Source: Torymus aiolomorphi
Taxonomy: Eukaryota; Arthropoda; Insecta; Hymenoptera; Torymidae
Length of the DNA stretch: 64,000 bases
Assembly (NCBI GenBank): GCA_036365515.1
Contig: CM070874.1
Location: forward strand, 51,676,583-51,740,582
Direction of reading: 5' to 3'
The notes beneath the pieces are model-generated. The model was not told the DNA's origin and did no database searches. It saw nothing but the letters and a program-made list of their open reading frames with translations. Shown piece after piece: positions 13,972-25,752 of this stretch (its first letter is position 1; each line of letters opens with the position of its first letter). The position numbers were made by a program, and so were the translations under genes.

Positions 13972-15482
13972 CAGGGTGTGTCAAAAGTTCCGGGACGGCC
14001 AGTTATCTCAGCGGGAATGCATTTTCGGAAAAAATGTTTCATACAAAAGATGTAGGATTTTTCCCTGGCTATCTGATGGTGATCTTGAATTTGACCTTGG
14101 GCTTGACCTTCAAGGTCATTTGAAGGTCAAGTCGAATTTTTTAAATGGGAAGCCCCCTTTTTTATTGCGGAAACCGAAAGAGGGAAAAATTCTCTTTCCA
14201 CCGATATAAGATACAAAGGGGGTCAAATGTGATCTAGAGGTCGTTTCAAGGTCAAGTCGGTAAAATGAGGTCAAATTGATCTTTGGCAGTCCATAGCATG
14301 GAAACTAAGGGCGTTGGGAAAAAACTTTCCATATGAAAGTTTCCGCAAATCGAATGGAGCATCTGATGGTGACCTTGAATTTGACCTTGGGCTTGACCTT
14401 CAAGGTCATTTGAATGTCAAGTCGAATTTTTTGAATGGGAACCCTCTTTTTGTTGCAGAAATGCGGGCCACGGACCCATGGGTTTTCGGGGTCGCTGAAC
14501 CCGTATCTGGGGTCGGTTTGCCCCGCTGGATCGACCCAAGGTCGTTCCAAGGTCAAACTAGAAGGAATTGCAGAAGGTGCTTAAAACCACGGACCCATGG
14601 GTGTTCGGGGTCGTTGAACCCGTATCTGGGGTCGGTTTACCCCGTTGGGTCGACCCAAGGTCGTTCCAAGGTCAAACCAGAAGGAATTGCAGAAGGTGCT
14701 TGAAACCACGGACCCATGGGTTTTCGGGGTCGCTGAACCCGTATCTGGGGTCGGTTTGCCCCGTTGGGTCGACCCAAGGTCGTTCCAAGGTCAGCGGTGA
14801 TTAGCCAGGTCCCAGGTCTGGGTTTTGATCCAGAAACGTTTGCACAAAAAATGTTTTTTAACGCCCTGATACACGAAATTCGATGGGGTGTCCAGATGAT
14901 CGGAGTATAAGAACGTTGACCTTCAAATGACCTTCGGCTCACTTTTAACCCCGTACGTATCTTACACCCCTGGAAAGGTAAGTTTTCCCGCATTTCTGCA
15001 ACAAAAAGAGGGTTCCCATTCAAAAAATTCGACTTGACCTTTAAATGACCTTGAAAGTCAAGCCCAAGGTCAAATTCATGGTCACCATCAGATGCTCCAT
15101 TCGATTTGCGGAAACTTTCGTATGGAAAGTTTTTTCCCAACGCCCTTAGTTTCCATGCTTTGGACTGCCCAAGATCAATTTGACCTCATTTTACCGACTT
15201 GACCTTGAAACGACCTCTAGATCACATTTGACCACGTATGTATCTTATATCGTTGGAAAGAGAATTTTTCCCTCTTTCGGTTTGCGCAATAAAAAAGGAG
15301 GGTTCCCATTTAAAAAATTCGACTTGACCTTCAAATGACATTGAAGGTCAAGCCCAAGGTCAAATTCAAGGTCACCATCAGATAGCCAGGGAAAAATCCT
15401 ACATCTTTTGTATGAAACATTTTTTCCGAAAATGCATTCCCGCTGAGATAACTGGCCGTCCCGGAACTTTTGACACACCCTG
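13972..15482. mobile_element. 1.5-kb non-autonomous TA-flanked element with AGGTCA-rich TIRs
   Basis: Ends CAGGGTGTGTCAAAAGTTCC and its inverse, flanked by TA (13970-13971, 15483-15484). TIRs are several hundred bp, nearly mirror-image, and full of AGGTCA/TGACCT. The insertion splits the right TIR of the outer element. The uninterrupted left TIR (13096-13189) is the empty site, with one mismatch at the junction. Terminal TACAGGGTGT resembles the TACCGGGTGT end of the DD41D element, so mobilisation by a related transposase is plausible inference. The open frames in it follow tandem repeats and are not called. Confidence 0.85.
14466..14793. repeat. Three tandem 119-120-bp units inside the MITE
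   Basis: GGACCCATGGG recurs at 14472, 14591 and 14710 with the whole unit conserved, ending in CGTTCCAAGGTCA. A period near 120 explains the repetitive peptides in the overlapping frames. Confidence 0.88.
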
Positions 15483-15548
15483 TATATTTCCAGTTGTAAA
15501 ACGTGCAATTAAATGTTAATAAATAATATATTTTACATTTTATAAAAC

Positions 15549-16070
15549 GGGGGTTACTCTAGGACATAAAAAAGGTGTTACTCTATGACATAAAAAAAGG
15601 TGTTACTCTATGACATAAAGAAGGTGTTACTTTATGATATAATAAAGGTGTTAATCTATGACACACAAAGTTTAAAAAGTTTTGACTGTATGGCATAGAA
15701 GGTGTTACTCTATAACAAAAATATGCTACTCTATAATAAAATAAAAGTTCAAAAAGCTTGCACTACAGCATAAAAGTTCAAAAAGGTGTTAGTCTATGAC
15801 ATACAGTCGAAAAAGATGTTACTCTGTAACTTAAAAAAGGTGTCACACTATAACATAAAAAGGTGTTACTCTATAACATAAAAAAGGTGTTACTCTATAA
15901 CATGAAAAAGGTGTAACTCTATGACATAAAAACATGTGACTCGATGACATAAAAAAAGGTGTCACTCTATGACATAAAGAAGGTGTTACACTATGACACA
16001 GAAAGTTTAAAAAGTTTTGACTGTATGACATAGAAGGTGTTACTCTATAATAGCATAAAAGTATAAAAAG
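15549..16070. repeat. About 24-bp minisatellite (GGTGTTACTCTATGACATAA)
   Basis: About 20 variable copies of GGTGTTACTCTATGACATAA plus A-rich filler, unit about 22-30 bp. Unit length and sequence both vary, there is no conserved repeat with unique spacers, and no associated genes are present, so it is a degenerate satellite and not an array of another kind. Confidence 0.85.
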
Positions 16071-16119
16071 GATGTTGGGTATATTTATTCAGTTGATGCT
16101 AAACTATTGAAGCATAAGC

Positions 16120-17097
16120 ATGGCAAACGCACAGGATGTTATTAGCAAATTTCAGGATGCAATAGTACGAAAATCACAGTCATTATTAGGTTTGGCAAAA
16201 AGTGCTGAAGCTTTCGATACAGCTGATGATATAGAAATTTCGGAAATCGAACTATCTAATATGAGACCTGGCCATAATAAAATTGCTAGCTCCAATAATC
16301 GTAAATTTGCAAAACTAGTCAAGAAATATGTAACGAAATTAAACGGAAATTCTAGGAGATATCTCGATAATATTTATGGTATGTACAAGCGAGGAAATTT
16401 ACTTATAATCGGCAATTTTTCCAATAAAGTTTGAAGGCGACTTTGTCCAGGTAAACGAGCGGAACTATCATTTATCTGTAGGATTACTGCAATTACTATT
16501 CAAAAAACTTCCGGATGAAAGTCTTATCAATTCGGATGATTTGGATAATTATCGTATGATTATTGAAGATTCGAGCGCTCACGAAAAGCACTATTGCGTG
16601 AATGAGTCGATTCGAAAACTAAAGAGTAATAAATTTTATAAATTTATTGCTCCAATGTTCGAAAAGCACTATTGCGTGAATGAGTCGATCCGAAAACTAA
16701 AAAGTAATAAATTTTATAAATTTATTGCTCCAATGTTCGAAAAGTCGTGTGTAAAATGTGTCTCGTCATTATCTCGAGAAGATAATGTTAACGAAGTAGA
16801 AAACGCAAGAGAGAAGCGTAAAAGGGTTGAGAAAATTAATTATGCGACAGCGAAAAAGGTATTTGAACCAATAGTAAAAAGAGACAGTGGGCTAATAGTG
16901 ATGAAGAGGAAGAAGTTGTTCCCAAAATCTCGTGAGCAGATGTTACAACTGCATACGAACTTAACGTCTGGGATGATCCTAACAAATTAGTTGATCGCTT
17001 ACAAGTACTCATTGCTGAGCAAAACATGGGAATAAGAACTAACTATGATGAAATTCGTTTTATTTTTAGTGAACTCCGCGATTCTGGTATCATAAAT
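16120..17097 (+). pseudogene. Frameshifted member of an arthropod repeat-associated protein family
   Basis: Starts MANAQDVISKFQDAIVRKSQ (16120). The first frame ends near 16434 just after LLIIGNF; the next frame carries DLDNYRMIIEDSSAHEKHYC, and a final frame gives WDDPNKLVDRLQVLIAEQN and FSELRDSGIIN, stopping at 17098-17100. The order 'IG-(N/D)..', 'DDL-NY', 'W-DPN-LV-RL-LLIA-Q', 'I--LR--GII' is one I associate with DUF8207-like proteins common in arthropod repetitive DNA. Two frameshifts and an internal 78-bp duplication make it inactive. The family's function is unknown to me. It follows directly on the minisatellite. Confidence 0.6.
16582..16737 (+). repeat. 78-bp in-frame tandem duplication in the pseudogene
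   Basis: 16582-16659 is repeated at 16660-16737, with only a few substitutions. It duplicates 26 residues beginning EKHYCVNESIRKLKSNKF, keeping the frame. Confidence 0.9.
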
Positions 17098-17100
17098 TAA

Positions 17101-17643
17101 TGTTGAAAGTTATATTGTACTAGATTATCTAAAATGGAGATATTAGCTAAGCCAAATGTTAATTTCAATAAAATTATTTTGGTAAAGTCTATAACAAACA
17201 TTTTCAAGTTACAATAAATTACGAATTATAAATACCCTATTATTTTGTTCTATTTCTCACCATACTTTGTTGACAAATGGATAGCCTGAAATTCTCGATT
17301 ATTTCAGGTGAACGACATAAAGGATTCAGAGTCGCAGGTAAACTGCATTGGCTGCCGAGCGCATGTATCATGCACTCAGATTTCCAACTGCGTAGCAGAT
17401 CCACGTTTTGCGCACATGAGTTTTTCCGTGTTATACATGAAGAGTTACTGCCATCTCCGTATGTAACGCGAAGTCAGGCCAAGGTACAGCATATGTCGGG
17501 AACAAAACCTCTATATGAACAGCATTTTCGTTATTTATCTGTATAAAAATAGTTTAATCGTCACGCATTGCGCGCTAATCCATTTTGGTAAAAGATATAG
17601 AGTCAATACAGGGAACGTTTTATCAGAGTAAATTTCTAATTAA
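17101..17643. other. Spacer with one unrecognised 89-residue frame
   Basis: An open frame at 17277-17546 (+) begins MDSLKFSIISGERHKGFRVA and includes CAHEFFRVIHEELLPSPYVT. Its composition is protein-like but I recognise no family. It could be a remnant of the same element as the preceding pseudogene. Otherwise empty. Confidence 0.3.
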
Positions 17644-18004
17644 GGGGATACTACAGTTAAAAATTTTTTTTGGGTTCACCTATAAAAATTTTGATCAGTA
17701 ATGATATTTTATATATATATATATTATACAAATATAGTTTATTTTGAGGAAATAGGCCCTACCAGAGGTCTGTAAACCCATTTAATCCAAAGATATTGAG
17801 ATTTTAAAATTTGTATCCTGCCGTAATCTGCAGGCTGAACTATTTGATATTTTTTAATAGGATATGGGCCAAAATCATTGATTTTTATATCTCCTTTGAC
17901 TGAAGCTATTCGCATCCCTTAATTTTTCCAATTAATATTTTTAAAGTCAAAAATTTGATTTAAAATCCACCATTTTGAAAAAAAAATTTAACTGTTGTAC
18001 CCCC
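17644..18004. mobile_element. TTAA-type MITE, about 360 bp
   Basis: Left end GGGGATACTACAGTTAAAAA after TTAA (17640-17643). The right end is its imperfect inverse, TTTAACTGTTGTACCCCC, before TCAA (18005-18008), one base off TTAA. TIRs are about 28 bp and there is no ORF. The TTAA target suggests a piggyBac- or Kolobok-mobilised element. Confidence 0.6.
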
Positions 18005-18008
18005 TCAA

Positions 18009-19189
18009 TTGGTATAAAAGTATGGCCGTCGGTGTTATGATAACAAATTCTCAATGGATATATAACACTAAATTTTCAACATAGACTTCTTCTCCCCTTT
18101 GTGCCCCACCAACGAATAATGTTCATTTTCTAATATGAAAAAATACCATAACGAGTAAGTACCGTAAAACAGCAGAAGAGCACTTTTATTTGTACTATGA
18201 AGCCCTAGTCTGCAGAATAGTGTGTGAAATGGGTGTCCGGGACAGTATTAAATTGATTATCCAATAAATATAATCATAAAAGTAAAAATTATTATTCCCT
18301 TTTCAACCACCTCATTCATTTCAATTCTAAAACGTTAACGATAAAAAAGTCTTCTGAAAAAACTATATATCAATGAACTCGCTGTTTTGTATGCTTGAGT
18401 GTAACTTTTGGTATAACTTTTGTAGTCTTTGAATAATGTTCAGTACGTCAATATGTTCAGTAACTTTCAGTACGTTTATAAACATTCAACTATTACAAGA
18501 CACAACTATCACAAGATAGCATTGCCATTTTCTACAATAAATTTGAACATTTATTATTATGTAAGATCTATTAGATGCATAAACTGTTTACAATAGGATA
18601 ATATAAATTACTGCCTAGTAGCTAAATACATTTTTATATTCTGAATAGAGATGGTTTCATGATGTCTTTTTTTACTATAATTTTGCAATAAATATTTGTA
18701 GTGCGGGCAAAAAACATTATTTGTAGTGTCTTGAAAACTTACTAAAATCTAATATTGACTAGTAGAATCTCAAATTGTCCTACCGACTGTTTGTCTTCTT
18801 GAAATCAAATAAATAAACTATTTTCTGCCATTTTTATTTCACTTTGGTAAAATTTAAACACTATAAATAAATCATATGTGACCTGAATAGTTTACCTAGT
18901 TCAAGCATAGATATTATTTTTCAAAACAGAGAACTAGCTGAAATCAAGCGCACTCTATATATTTTAATACATTTCATACATTTCCTTTCTAAATATTAAA
19001 AAGTATTAATTTAAACTTCTGTGAATGCTAAGATACAAAAATGTTAGAGTAATCGTAAAAGAATATCAGTATTATTTTTATAATACAACATTTCGAAGTC
19101 TCAAACTATTTTCTATATTTTCTTATTTTGTGAGTTAAATATTTTAAATTTTCGCGCCTAGAACCAACCACATCAATTAAGTCAGGCGG
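18009..19189. other. AT-rich sequence, no feature seen
   Basis: No coding frame, repeat or RNA gene that I can support. Confidence 0.4.
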
Positions 19190-19245
19190 CCTATTGAGGC
19201 CTCGCGCGTGCTATTGGAAACAAATTCAGCAATGAGAGCACATAT

Positions 19246-19317
19246 GTCTCGATAACCGAGTGGTAAAGTTGCTGTTCAGTAATCTGAAGATCGTGGGTTC
19301 GAATCCATCCTTCGGCG
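19246..19317 (+). ncRNA. tRNA-like repeat, 72 nt, copy 1
   Basis: GTCTCGATAACCGAGTGGTA has a Pol III A-box-like element, GGGTTCGAATCC is a canonical B box, and a poly-T run at 19318 could terminate Pol III. The acceptor stem is damaged and I cannot assign an anticodon with confidence. It lies in a unit (19195-19330) repeated at about 19430, so a tRNA-derived repeat or pseudogene is more likely than a working tRNA. Confidence 0.55.
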
Positions 19318-19699
19318 TTTTTTTTTTTTTCATAAAAACTTTTTTTATACTAAAATATTAATGTTTATAGTAAAGTATATTAGAATAATTTACCAACAGT
19401 GTTCTACCTTACCGACGGTACCACCATGAACATTGAGGCCTTGCGCGTGCTATTAGATACAAATTCATCAATGAGTATACATATGCCTCGATAGCCAAGT
19501 GCCCGAGTAGAAATGAAATACGGCGTGCCGGAGGTATCACACGGGCCGGATGGCGTATGCCGTGCAAGGCCCTCGCGCGGAATGTAACGCTTTTATTGTA
19601 AGGTACTTGCGTTTCTGCCGTACGATAAACTCATTTACAATAAGCCTTATCCGGGCCGGTATAACGCCCTGATATTTTCCGGATAAGGTACGTGTCATT

Positions 19700-20250
19700 T
19701 TTCTGTTATAAATGCATCTAATTCGTGGTTTAGGTGTACGGGTTGGCCGATGGTGGATTCTAGGTGGTGCGCTCCATAATTTTTTACCTCTAGGTGTTCG
19801 AACATATCGAATGCATGGTCTAGGTCATCGGGATAGCCGGTGATGGAGTCTAGGTGGTGCGCTCCGTAGTTTTTTACGTTTAGATATCGAAATGCATCGA
19901 ATGCGTGGCCTAGGTCATTGGGGTAGCCGATGATGACGTCTAGATGGTGCGCTCCATAGTTTTTTACGTCTAGATATCGAAATGCATCGAATGCGTGGTC
20001 TAGGTCATTGGGGTAGCCGATGATGGAGTCTAGGTGGTGCGCTCCGTAGTTTTTTACGTTTAGATATCGAAATGCATCGAACGCGTGGTCTAGGTCATTG
20101 GGGTAGCCGATGATGGGGTCTAGGTGGTGCGCTCCGTAGTTTTTTACGTCTAGATATCAATGCGTGGTCTAGGTGTTCGGGGTGACCGATGGTAAAGTCG
20201 AGGTGGTGCGCTCCGTAGTTTTTTGTCTCTAGGTGTTGGAATGCATCGAA
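19700..20250 (+). repeat. 90-bp tandem satellite, forward block
   Basis: GCTCCGTAGTTTTTTACG and its variants recur at 19771, 19861, 19951, 20041, 20131 and 20210, giving a 90-bp period (last unit 79). Confidence 0.9.
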
Positions 20251-20254
20251 AAAC

Positions 20255-20700
20255 GTGAAGGACAATGAAAACTACAGAGCGCATCACCTAGACACCGTCA
20301 CTGGCTACTCCGACCACATCGACCACGCATTGAATGCATTCCGACACCTAGACGTAAAAAACTACGGAGCGCACCACCTAGACTCCGTCATCGGCTACCC
20401 CAATGACCTAGACCACGCATTCGATGCATTTCGATATCTAGAGGCAAAAACTTCGGTGCACACCACCCAGACTCCGTCATCGGCTACCCCGAACACCTAC
20501 ATCAAACGTTGGATGTGGTTCGACAACTAGAGGCTAAAAACTACAGAGCGCACCATCTAGGCTCCATCATTGGCCACTCCGAACACCTAGACTACACATT
20601 CGATGGATTCTAACCCCTAGAGGCAAACATTTACAGAATGCACCACCTATAGACAGTATCATCGGCTACCGCGAACACCTAGACTACGTATTATTAGACG
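20255..20700 (-). repeat. 90-bp tandem satellite, inverted block
   Basis: Four to five diverged copies of the reverse complement of the preceding unit (ACTACGGAGCGCACCACCTA near 20361 and relatives), so the two blocks could fold into one hairpin of about 450 bp per arm. Confidence 0.88.
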
Positions 20701-21159
20701 CGTCCTGAGAGCTAAATAAAAAACTACGAAGATTATTTAGAGACAATAAGCTGCGTGTTACCCGAATGAGGGACGGATCAGGGCCATATGTTTTACCGGA
20801 CCTACGGATATCGATAGGTAAAATCATCCGGCCCTCATAAGGTTCAGCGTTACATGCCTCGTCTGGCGCGGATCAGGAATCACGGCAGCCAGATCCGTCC
20901 CGCGTCTTTGCCGTTTGAAAATTTCTAGTCGGGTGGTAAAGTTGCTGCTCAGTAATCTGAAGATCGTGGGTTCGAATCCATCCTTCGGCGATTTTTTTTC
21001 ATAAAAAATTTTTATCTAAATGTTCGTCTTGATGATACTTCGCTTCACCACACTTCTTTACTCCATTTTATTAATATTTCATTATTGTTCAGCTGTGAAC
21101 AGCTCGCCGCTGGCCGCAAACCCGCTGGCCATTCTGCCTTGTGTCGCTTCTAGAGTCGG

Positions 21160-21800
21160 TTTCGGTCGAAAAGGAGAGGGAGGAGGAGGGTCGGTACGGG
21201 ACTCAAGTGAACTCATAACTTAAAATTTTTTCGAAAGCGAAGTCGAAAAAAATTTCGGTCACAAAGGAGAGGAGGGGATCAGTACGGGCTCAAGTGGACA
21301 CGGGCTCACGGGTATGTACGGGCTCAGTGAGAGCTTGTATCCCAAAAAATTTCGATCAAAAAGAGTGGCCGGGGGTGGGGGGTCAGTACGGGCTCAGTGA
21401 GCTCGTATCCGTAGGGGGAGAGGTGCATGGGCTCAAGTGGACACGAGCTCAGGCGTAGGTACGGGCTCAGTGAGCTCGTGCGCCTAGGGGGAACGGGGGT
21501 AGAGAGGGAGGGGGGGGTCGGTGGACACGGGTAGGTCAAGACCCGATATGGGTTAATGACCATTACGCAATTGCAGGTGAGCCAGAAACCCAAGTGGGCT
21601 CGTGTCTCTATGTGGCCTCGTAACCCTACAGGGGCACGGGACCAAGTGGGCTTGTAATGATCTGATATGGATTAATGACCATTACGTAATTGCGGGTGAG
21701 CCAGAATCCTACAGGGGCACGAGACCAAGTGGTCCCGTGCCCATGTGTGGTCTCGTAACCCTACAGGGGCACTGGACTAAGTGGTCCCATGCCCCTGTAG
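21160..21800. repeat. G-rich imperfect tandem repeats
   Basis: 'TACGGGCTCAGTGAGCTCGT' variants recur between 21270 and 21480, and 'CTCGTAACCCTACAGGGGCAC' recurs at about 21625, 21705 and 21757 with ATTAATGACCATTACG twice. The open frames here are repeat-derived. Confidence 0.65.
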
Positions 21801-21829
21801 TTTACCTACTATGGAGATCTAGATTTGAT

Positions 21830-22791
21830 GGAGGTGTAGAGTTTGTATACTTGTACATTCAAGTTGAAGATTTTGTACTGTCAATTGTTTTAAACAGTAT
21901 ATTCTCTATTACTATCAGTATCAACTAGAAATTGCACTATTTGAATATAAAAATGATTTTTTATTCGAGGAAATCAATTATTGGATCGATAGTTAATTTT
22001 TCTGATGGATTTAAATATATTTTTGTTCCTAACTGGTTTTTCGTATGCTTGCGTTCGATTTTCTCTCTCTCGCTCTCTCCCTCCCTCTCTTAACAATTAT
22101 TAATACCTGCAACGCTACATCAGATTGTTCAAATAAACCTCGAAAGCAGCTTATTACAATGTAATATATTAAGTAAATTGATAAAGTAATATATTACAGA
22201 CTCATTAAGACAAATCAGTTGTAATAAAACAGTTGTAATGATCACTCACCTAACGTCACTAATAAGATTTTATGCTAATGTTTCAAATCATATAAAAACT
22301 GAAGTTCAACTATAGAAACGTTTACTCCCTCGTGTAATCTCTATTACAGTGTGCCTCCGCGGATACATTCGCATAATAACAAGTGTGTGGGAATGTATGT
22401 ACTCATGCTTCATCTAAACTGCTCTTCTCATAAACGCACCCGTTGGCATGTGCATGTCTCGAGAAACGACTAAATCGTAAATAGAAGTGCATTATATTCA
22501 ACGCCTAGGCCATCAATTGTCACTCCTCCGCAAGCTCCCCACTCCTCGTATGTTCCCACGCGTGCTCGTTCGACGCTAATTCATTTACGTGCTCTCCTGA
22601 GCACATATAAACACGATGCGATAGTAACGAGATTTTGGAAGATTTAAGGAGATACCGCGTGTTAATACGCGTAGGTGTGTATACACACGGACAGTAGGTA
22701 TAGGACAAAGGTTACGCTGTAGCGTCAGTGATGGTCGACCAGATATGCGCTTGTCATACGTGGCTTTGGTCTCTCTCTCCCTCTCTTCCCT

Positions 22792-22833
<42 letters not shown>

Positions 22834-23719
22834 GGCATTCCCCGATTGATAGTATGATAGCTAGCTCGTTGTCATGTGAAGCTGCACTTTGATTCGCGTG
22901 TATATCGCCGTGAAAGTGCTGCGGGAAATTCGATTTCGCCCGCCTGTGTGCTGCTTTCTCCTTCTCCGCTATCCGGAAAAGGGTCGACAGAGCGTGGTCG
23001 CTCGTTTACTCTCCGTACTCATATACACAGTTGAATAGATGTATATAGGAAACACGTACGACAAAGTTAAAGGCTTTTAGTATTATCACGCATACCCATT
23101 CATACAGAAAGTGATAAATGAACAAGAGTGCGCTTTTCGTTAACTAAAGGGATCATGCTATCGTTACGTAGCTTCTACGTATAATAGACCAATTATGTTA
23201 GATCTGAAAGCATTAATTTGAAAGATTGATCTTCTTCTTCTTTAACCAAAACCTAAAATTACATGTTGGGTGTTAAATGGTAGAGAACGATAAATTGTAA
23301 TTTGTATAAAAATACATGTGAGCACCATCACTCAGCGACGATTCAATGTTCTCCCCAACACGCTGCGGCATAGAGCATTGCCGCAATAATCTCTAATATT
23401 GCCGCTTATTGAACGCGAAAAATCGTAAGAAAAGGAAGCAAAGAGTGCATAATTAAATTATTTAATTCTTATTTTTATGTCGATGGAAAATGTTTTGTTA
23501 ATATAAATAATTATCGCGTTGGTAATTTTTAAAACGAATTTATTTTTATTTAATATTGAATATATAATCGTATTCAAACTAGTTGGAATAATAAACGATA
23601 ATTATATTTTTCTTTGATGTCAAACTCAAGAAATGAATAATTTTATTGGTTTGTCCCACACTAAAAAAACACTTAATGTGTAGATTTTTAATTATTTTAT
23701 ATTGTTCTTTTAAAATTTC
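21830..23719. other. Unassigned, mostly single-copy-looking sequence
   Basis: Short (CT)n tracts at about 22063-22090 and 22769-22830. 22530-23040 is less AT-rich, with CpGs, and could include a host promoter or UTR, but no coding exon is evident. This is one of the few stretches of the window without an obvious repeat. Confidence 0.35.
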
Positions 23720-24135
23720 GCTTCCTCCTAGAGGAAGCTTTGTGATAATAACAAAAAAATTTCGAGAAAATGTGTTATGAACGTTGTTTACCACATTTCG
23801 AATCGAAATACACTATTTTTAGAAAATGTCCGTATGGGTGTGTGCTTGCGAGTGTGCGTGCGTGCGAGCGAGCGTGCGTGCGTGCGTGCGAGCGTGTGTG
23901 CGTGCATGCGTGTGCGTGTTGTGTATACGCTGATATTTCATGATCTACTCGACCGATTTTAACCAGACAGGGTTCATTTTTTTATATTTTCCATACACAG
24001 TTAGAAAAAAGTTACACAAATTTTAATTTTTGGTTTTTTCATTATTTAGAACTAATATTGGTAATATATTATGAATTCACTCTATGCAGGATACAATATT
24101 TTACAATTTAAAAAAAAAATAATGACGACAGCTAT
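23720..24135 (+). repeat. GT-bearing dispersed repeat, copy B (uninterrupted)
   Basis: GCTTCCTCCTAGAGGAAGC start, TGTCCGTATGGG, a GTGC-rich tract (23838-23920), CGCTGATATTTCATGATCTA, then 'TTTAGAACTAATATTGGTAA' and 'TATGAATTCACTCTATG'. The last two correspond to the two sides of the DD41D insertion in copy A, so this copy serves as the empty site. Confidence 0.8.
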
Positions 24136-24173
24136 ATTTACTCATAAGTTAATAATGAAAACGTATTTTTTTT

Positions 24174-24600
<427 letters not shown>

Positions 24601-25221
24601 ATTTTTTAATTCGTTACAGCCAGTAATTACTTGATATAATAAATTTTTCTTAAAAGGCGTTAAATTACCTACAATTACTTTTTTTAATATTTAAATTATC
24701 GTTAGCCTATCATTCGTTAGTAATGAAAATATGGTTTATAATTCTTTAATTAATATTTCAAAAACTTTTTCATTTATCTACTCAAAATTTTTACCACTTA
24801 TTATACTTATCCAGTACAATATTGTGTTAAAATTTCATGAGGTTATCTTGATTTGTTTCTGAGGAAAAAAATATTTTTGAAAACAAGTAACTTTCGTTTC
24901 GTTTACGATAACAGGAGTAAAAGTCAATGAATCGTTTTGAAATTTGGCAGAGAATTAGCTTTTTTATATCTAAGGATCGAGTTCTTCACCCAAAGAAATC
25001 TGACTGTTGCGACCATACAGCCTGATGTATCATTTTGAAATTTATAGACAATTTTGTATGTTATATAAGCAATATGTGGGCAACATTTTATCAAGACCAT
25101 TTGGTTATTTTTGGAGATATTGTCACGGAGGTTTCCGTCGACGTTGGACATAACTTGGAAGACGAGAAACAACACAGTCAACATAGACATAACTATCTCT
25201 CAATGCGTTCGTCGTAGCATC

Positions 25222-25293
25222 GCGACGTTAGCTCAGTGGTAGAGCGCGAAACTAGAAACTTCGGATCCATCGATTCGCGTCCCACTCGTCCCA
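25222..25293 (+). tRNA. tRNA-like sequence, 72 nt, copy 1 (probably pseudo)
   Basis: GCGACGTTAGCTCAGTGGTA carries a perfect A box and a paired D stem GCTC/GAGC. The B-box region is GATTCGCGTCC. The 3' end CTCGTCCCA pairs imperfectly with the 5' GCGACG, and T6 follows within 10 nt. The T stem is damaged and the anticodon arm does not pair well. A pseudogene or SINE head is most likely. Confidence 0.5.
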
Positions 25294-25486
25294 TATTTTT
25301 TCACTTCACTTCATTTATTTCTCACATTCGTAACAGGACAGTTAAATGGTGTCAGAGTTGGTTTAGAGTCGAGGTTGGTCGGCTGATGGCTCTATTCAGT
25401 GATCTTACCCCCTATGTTTATATTATACTTTAAGATTTCTACCGTACCCTCCGCTAAAAAAGTCGTATATGATAATTAATAATAAA

Positions 25487-25720
25487 TATTAGTATATAAG
25501 TTGAAGTTTGCAGGCATGCCGCGTAAATCTCTCATGTGTATGCTACGGTCGCTGATCGAGCAACGGCCTCTGCTCTGTATAACTGTAAAAATGCCCATTT
25601 AATATTTATTAGTATATAAGTTAAAGTTTGCAGACATGCCACCTATGTCTCTCATGTGTATGTTACGGCCGCTGATCGAGCAGGGGCCTCTGATCTGTAT
25701 AACTGTCAAAATGACTAACA
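25487..25720 (+). repeat. Tandem duplication of about 120 bp
   Basis: TTAGTATATAAGTTGAAGTT through GATCGAGCAACGGCCTCTG, CTGTATAACTGT (25490-25590) is repeated with about 12 changes at 25606-25710. Confidence 0.85.
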
Positions 25721-25752
25721 CAGTCAGCATAAACATATCTCGTCGTAGCATC

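Larger units (their letters stand above)
13096..15548. mobile_element. TIR element of about 0.9 kb, interrupted by a 1.5-kb MITE
   Basis: 13096-13189 (TTATAAAATGTAAAATATAT through GATAACGGGGTAATGAGATC) reappears in reverse complement at the right end, but split: about 13938-13969 on one side and 15485-15548 on the other side of the inserted MITE. The reconstructed element has TIRs of about 90 bp and contains a 101-residue Cys-rich ORF. No target duplication is obvious. Probably a deleted derivative of a larger element. Confidence 0.7.
19502..20933. mobile_element. 1.43-kb foldback element built from inverted 90-bp satellites
   Basis: Ends CCCGAGTAGAAAT and its inverse ATTTCTAGTCGGG, with outer regions loosely inverted (GTAACGC at about 19583, GCGTTACATGCC at about 20847). 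Inside, a 90-bp satellite runs in one orientation and then in the other. TG occurs at both junctions. No ORF is convincing; the 91-residue frame at 20255-20530 is satellite. It resembles foldback/long-TIR non-autonomous elements, and its superfamily is unknown. Confidence 0.7.
19485..20990 (+). pseudogene. tRNA-like repeat, copy 2, split by a foldback element
   Basis: The 5' part (GCCTCGATAGCCAAGTG, 19485-19501) and the 3' part (TGGTAAAGTTGCTGCTCAGT onward, 20934-20990, followed by T8) are separated by 1.4 kb. Joining them with a single TG restores the order seen in copy 1. The insertion falls at the D-loop/A box. Confidence 0.65.

Noticed and set aside
14305..15140. Overlapping frames of 83-167 residues on both strands
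   Set aside because: They run through mirror-image TIRs and three 120-bp tandem units; no family similarity and no selection expected.
15549..16070. Possible CRISPR-like array
   Set aside because: Repeats and intervals vary together, spacers are absent, the genome is eukaryotic and no cas gene is present. It is a minisatellite.
16585..17100. Prokaryotic-type operon or bacterial transfer
   Set aside because: No ribosome-binding sites or compact gene order. Every coding remnant belongs to a eukaryotic mobile-element family.
19700..20700. 91-residue protein with repeated His/Asp motifs and possible CRISPR-like periodicity
   Set aside because: A 90-bp satellite with period divisible by three yields repeated peptides, and the unit is inverted halfway.
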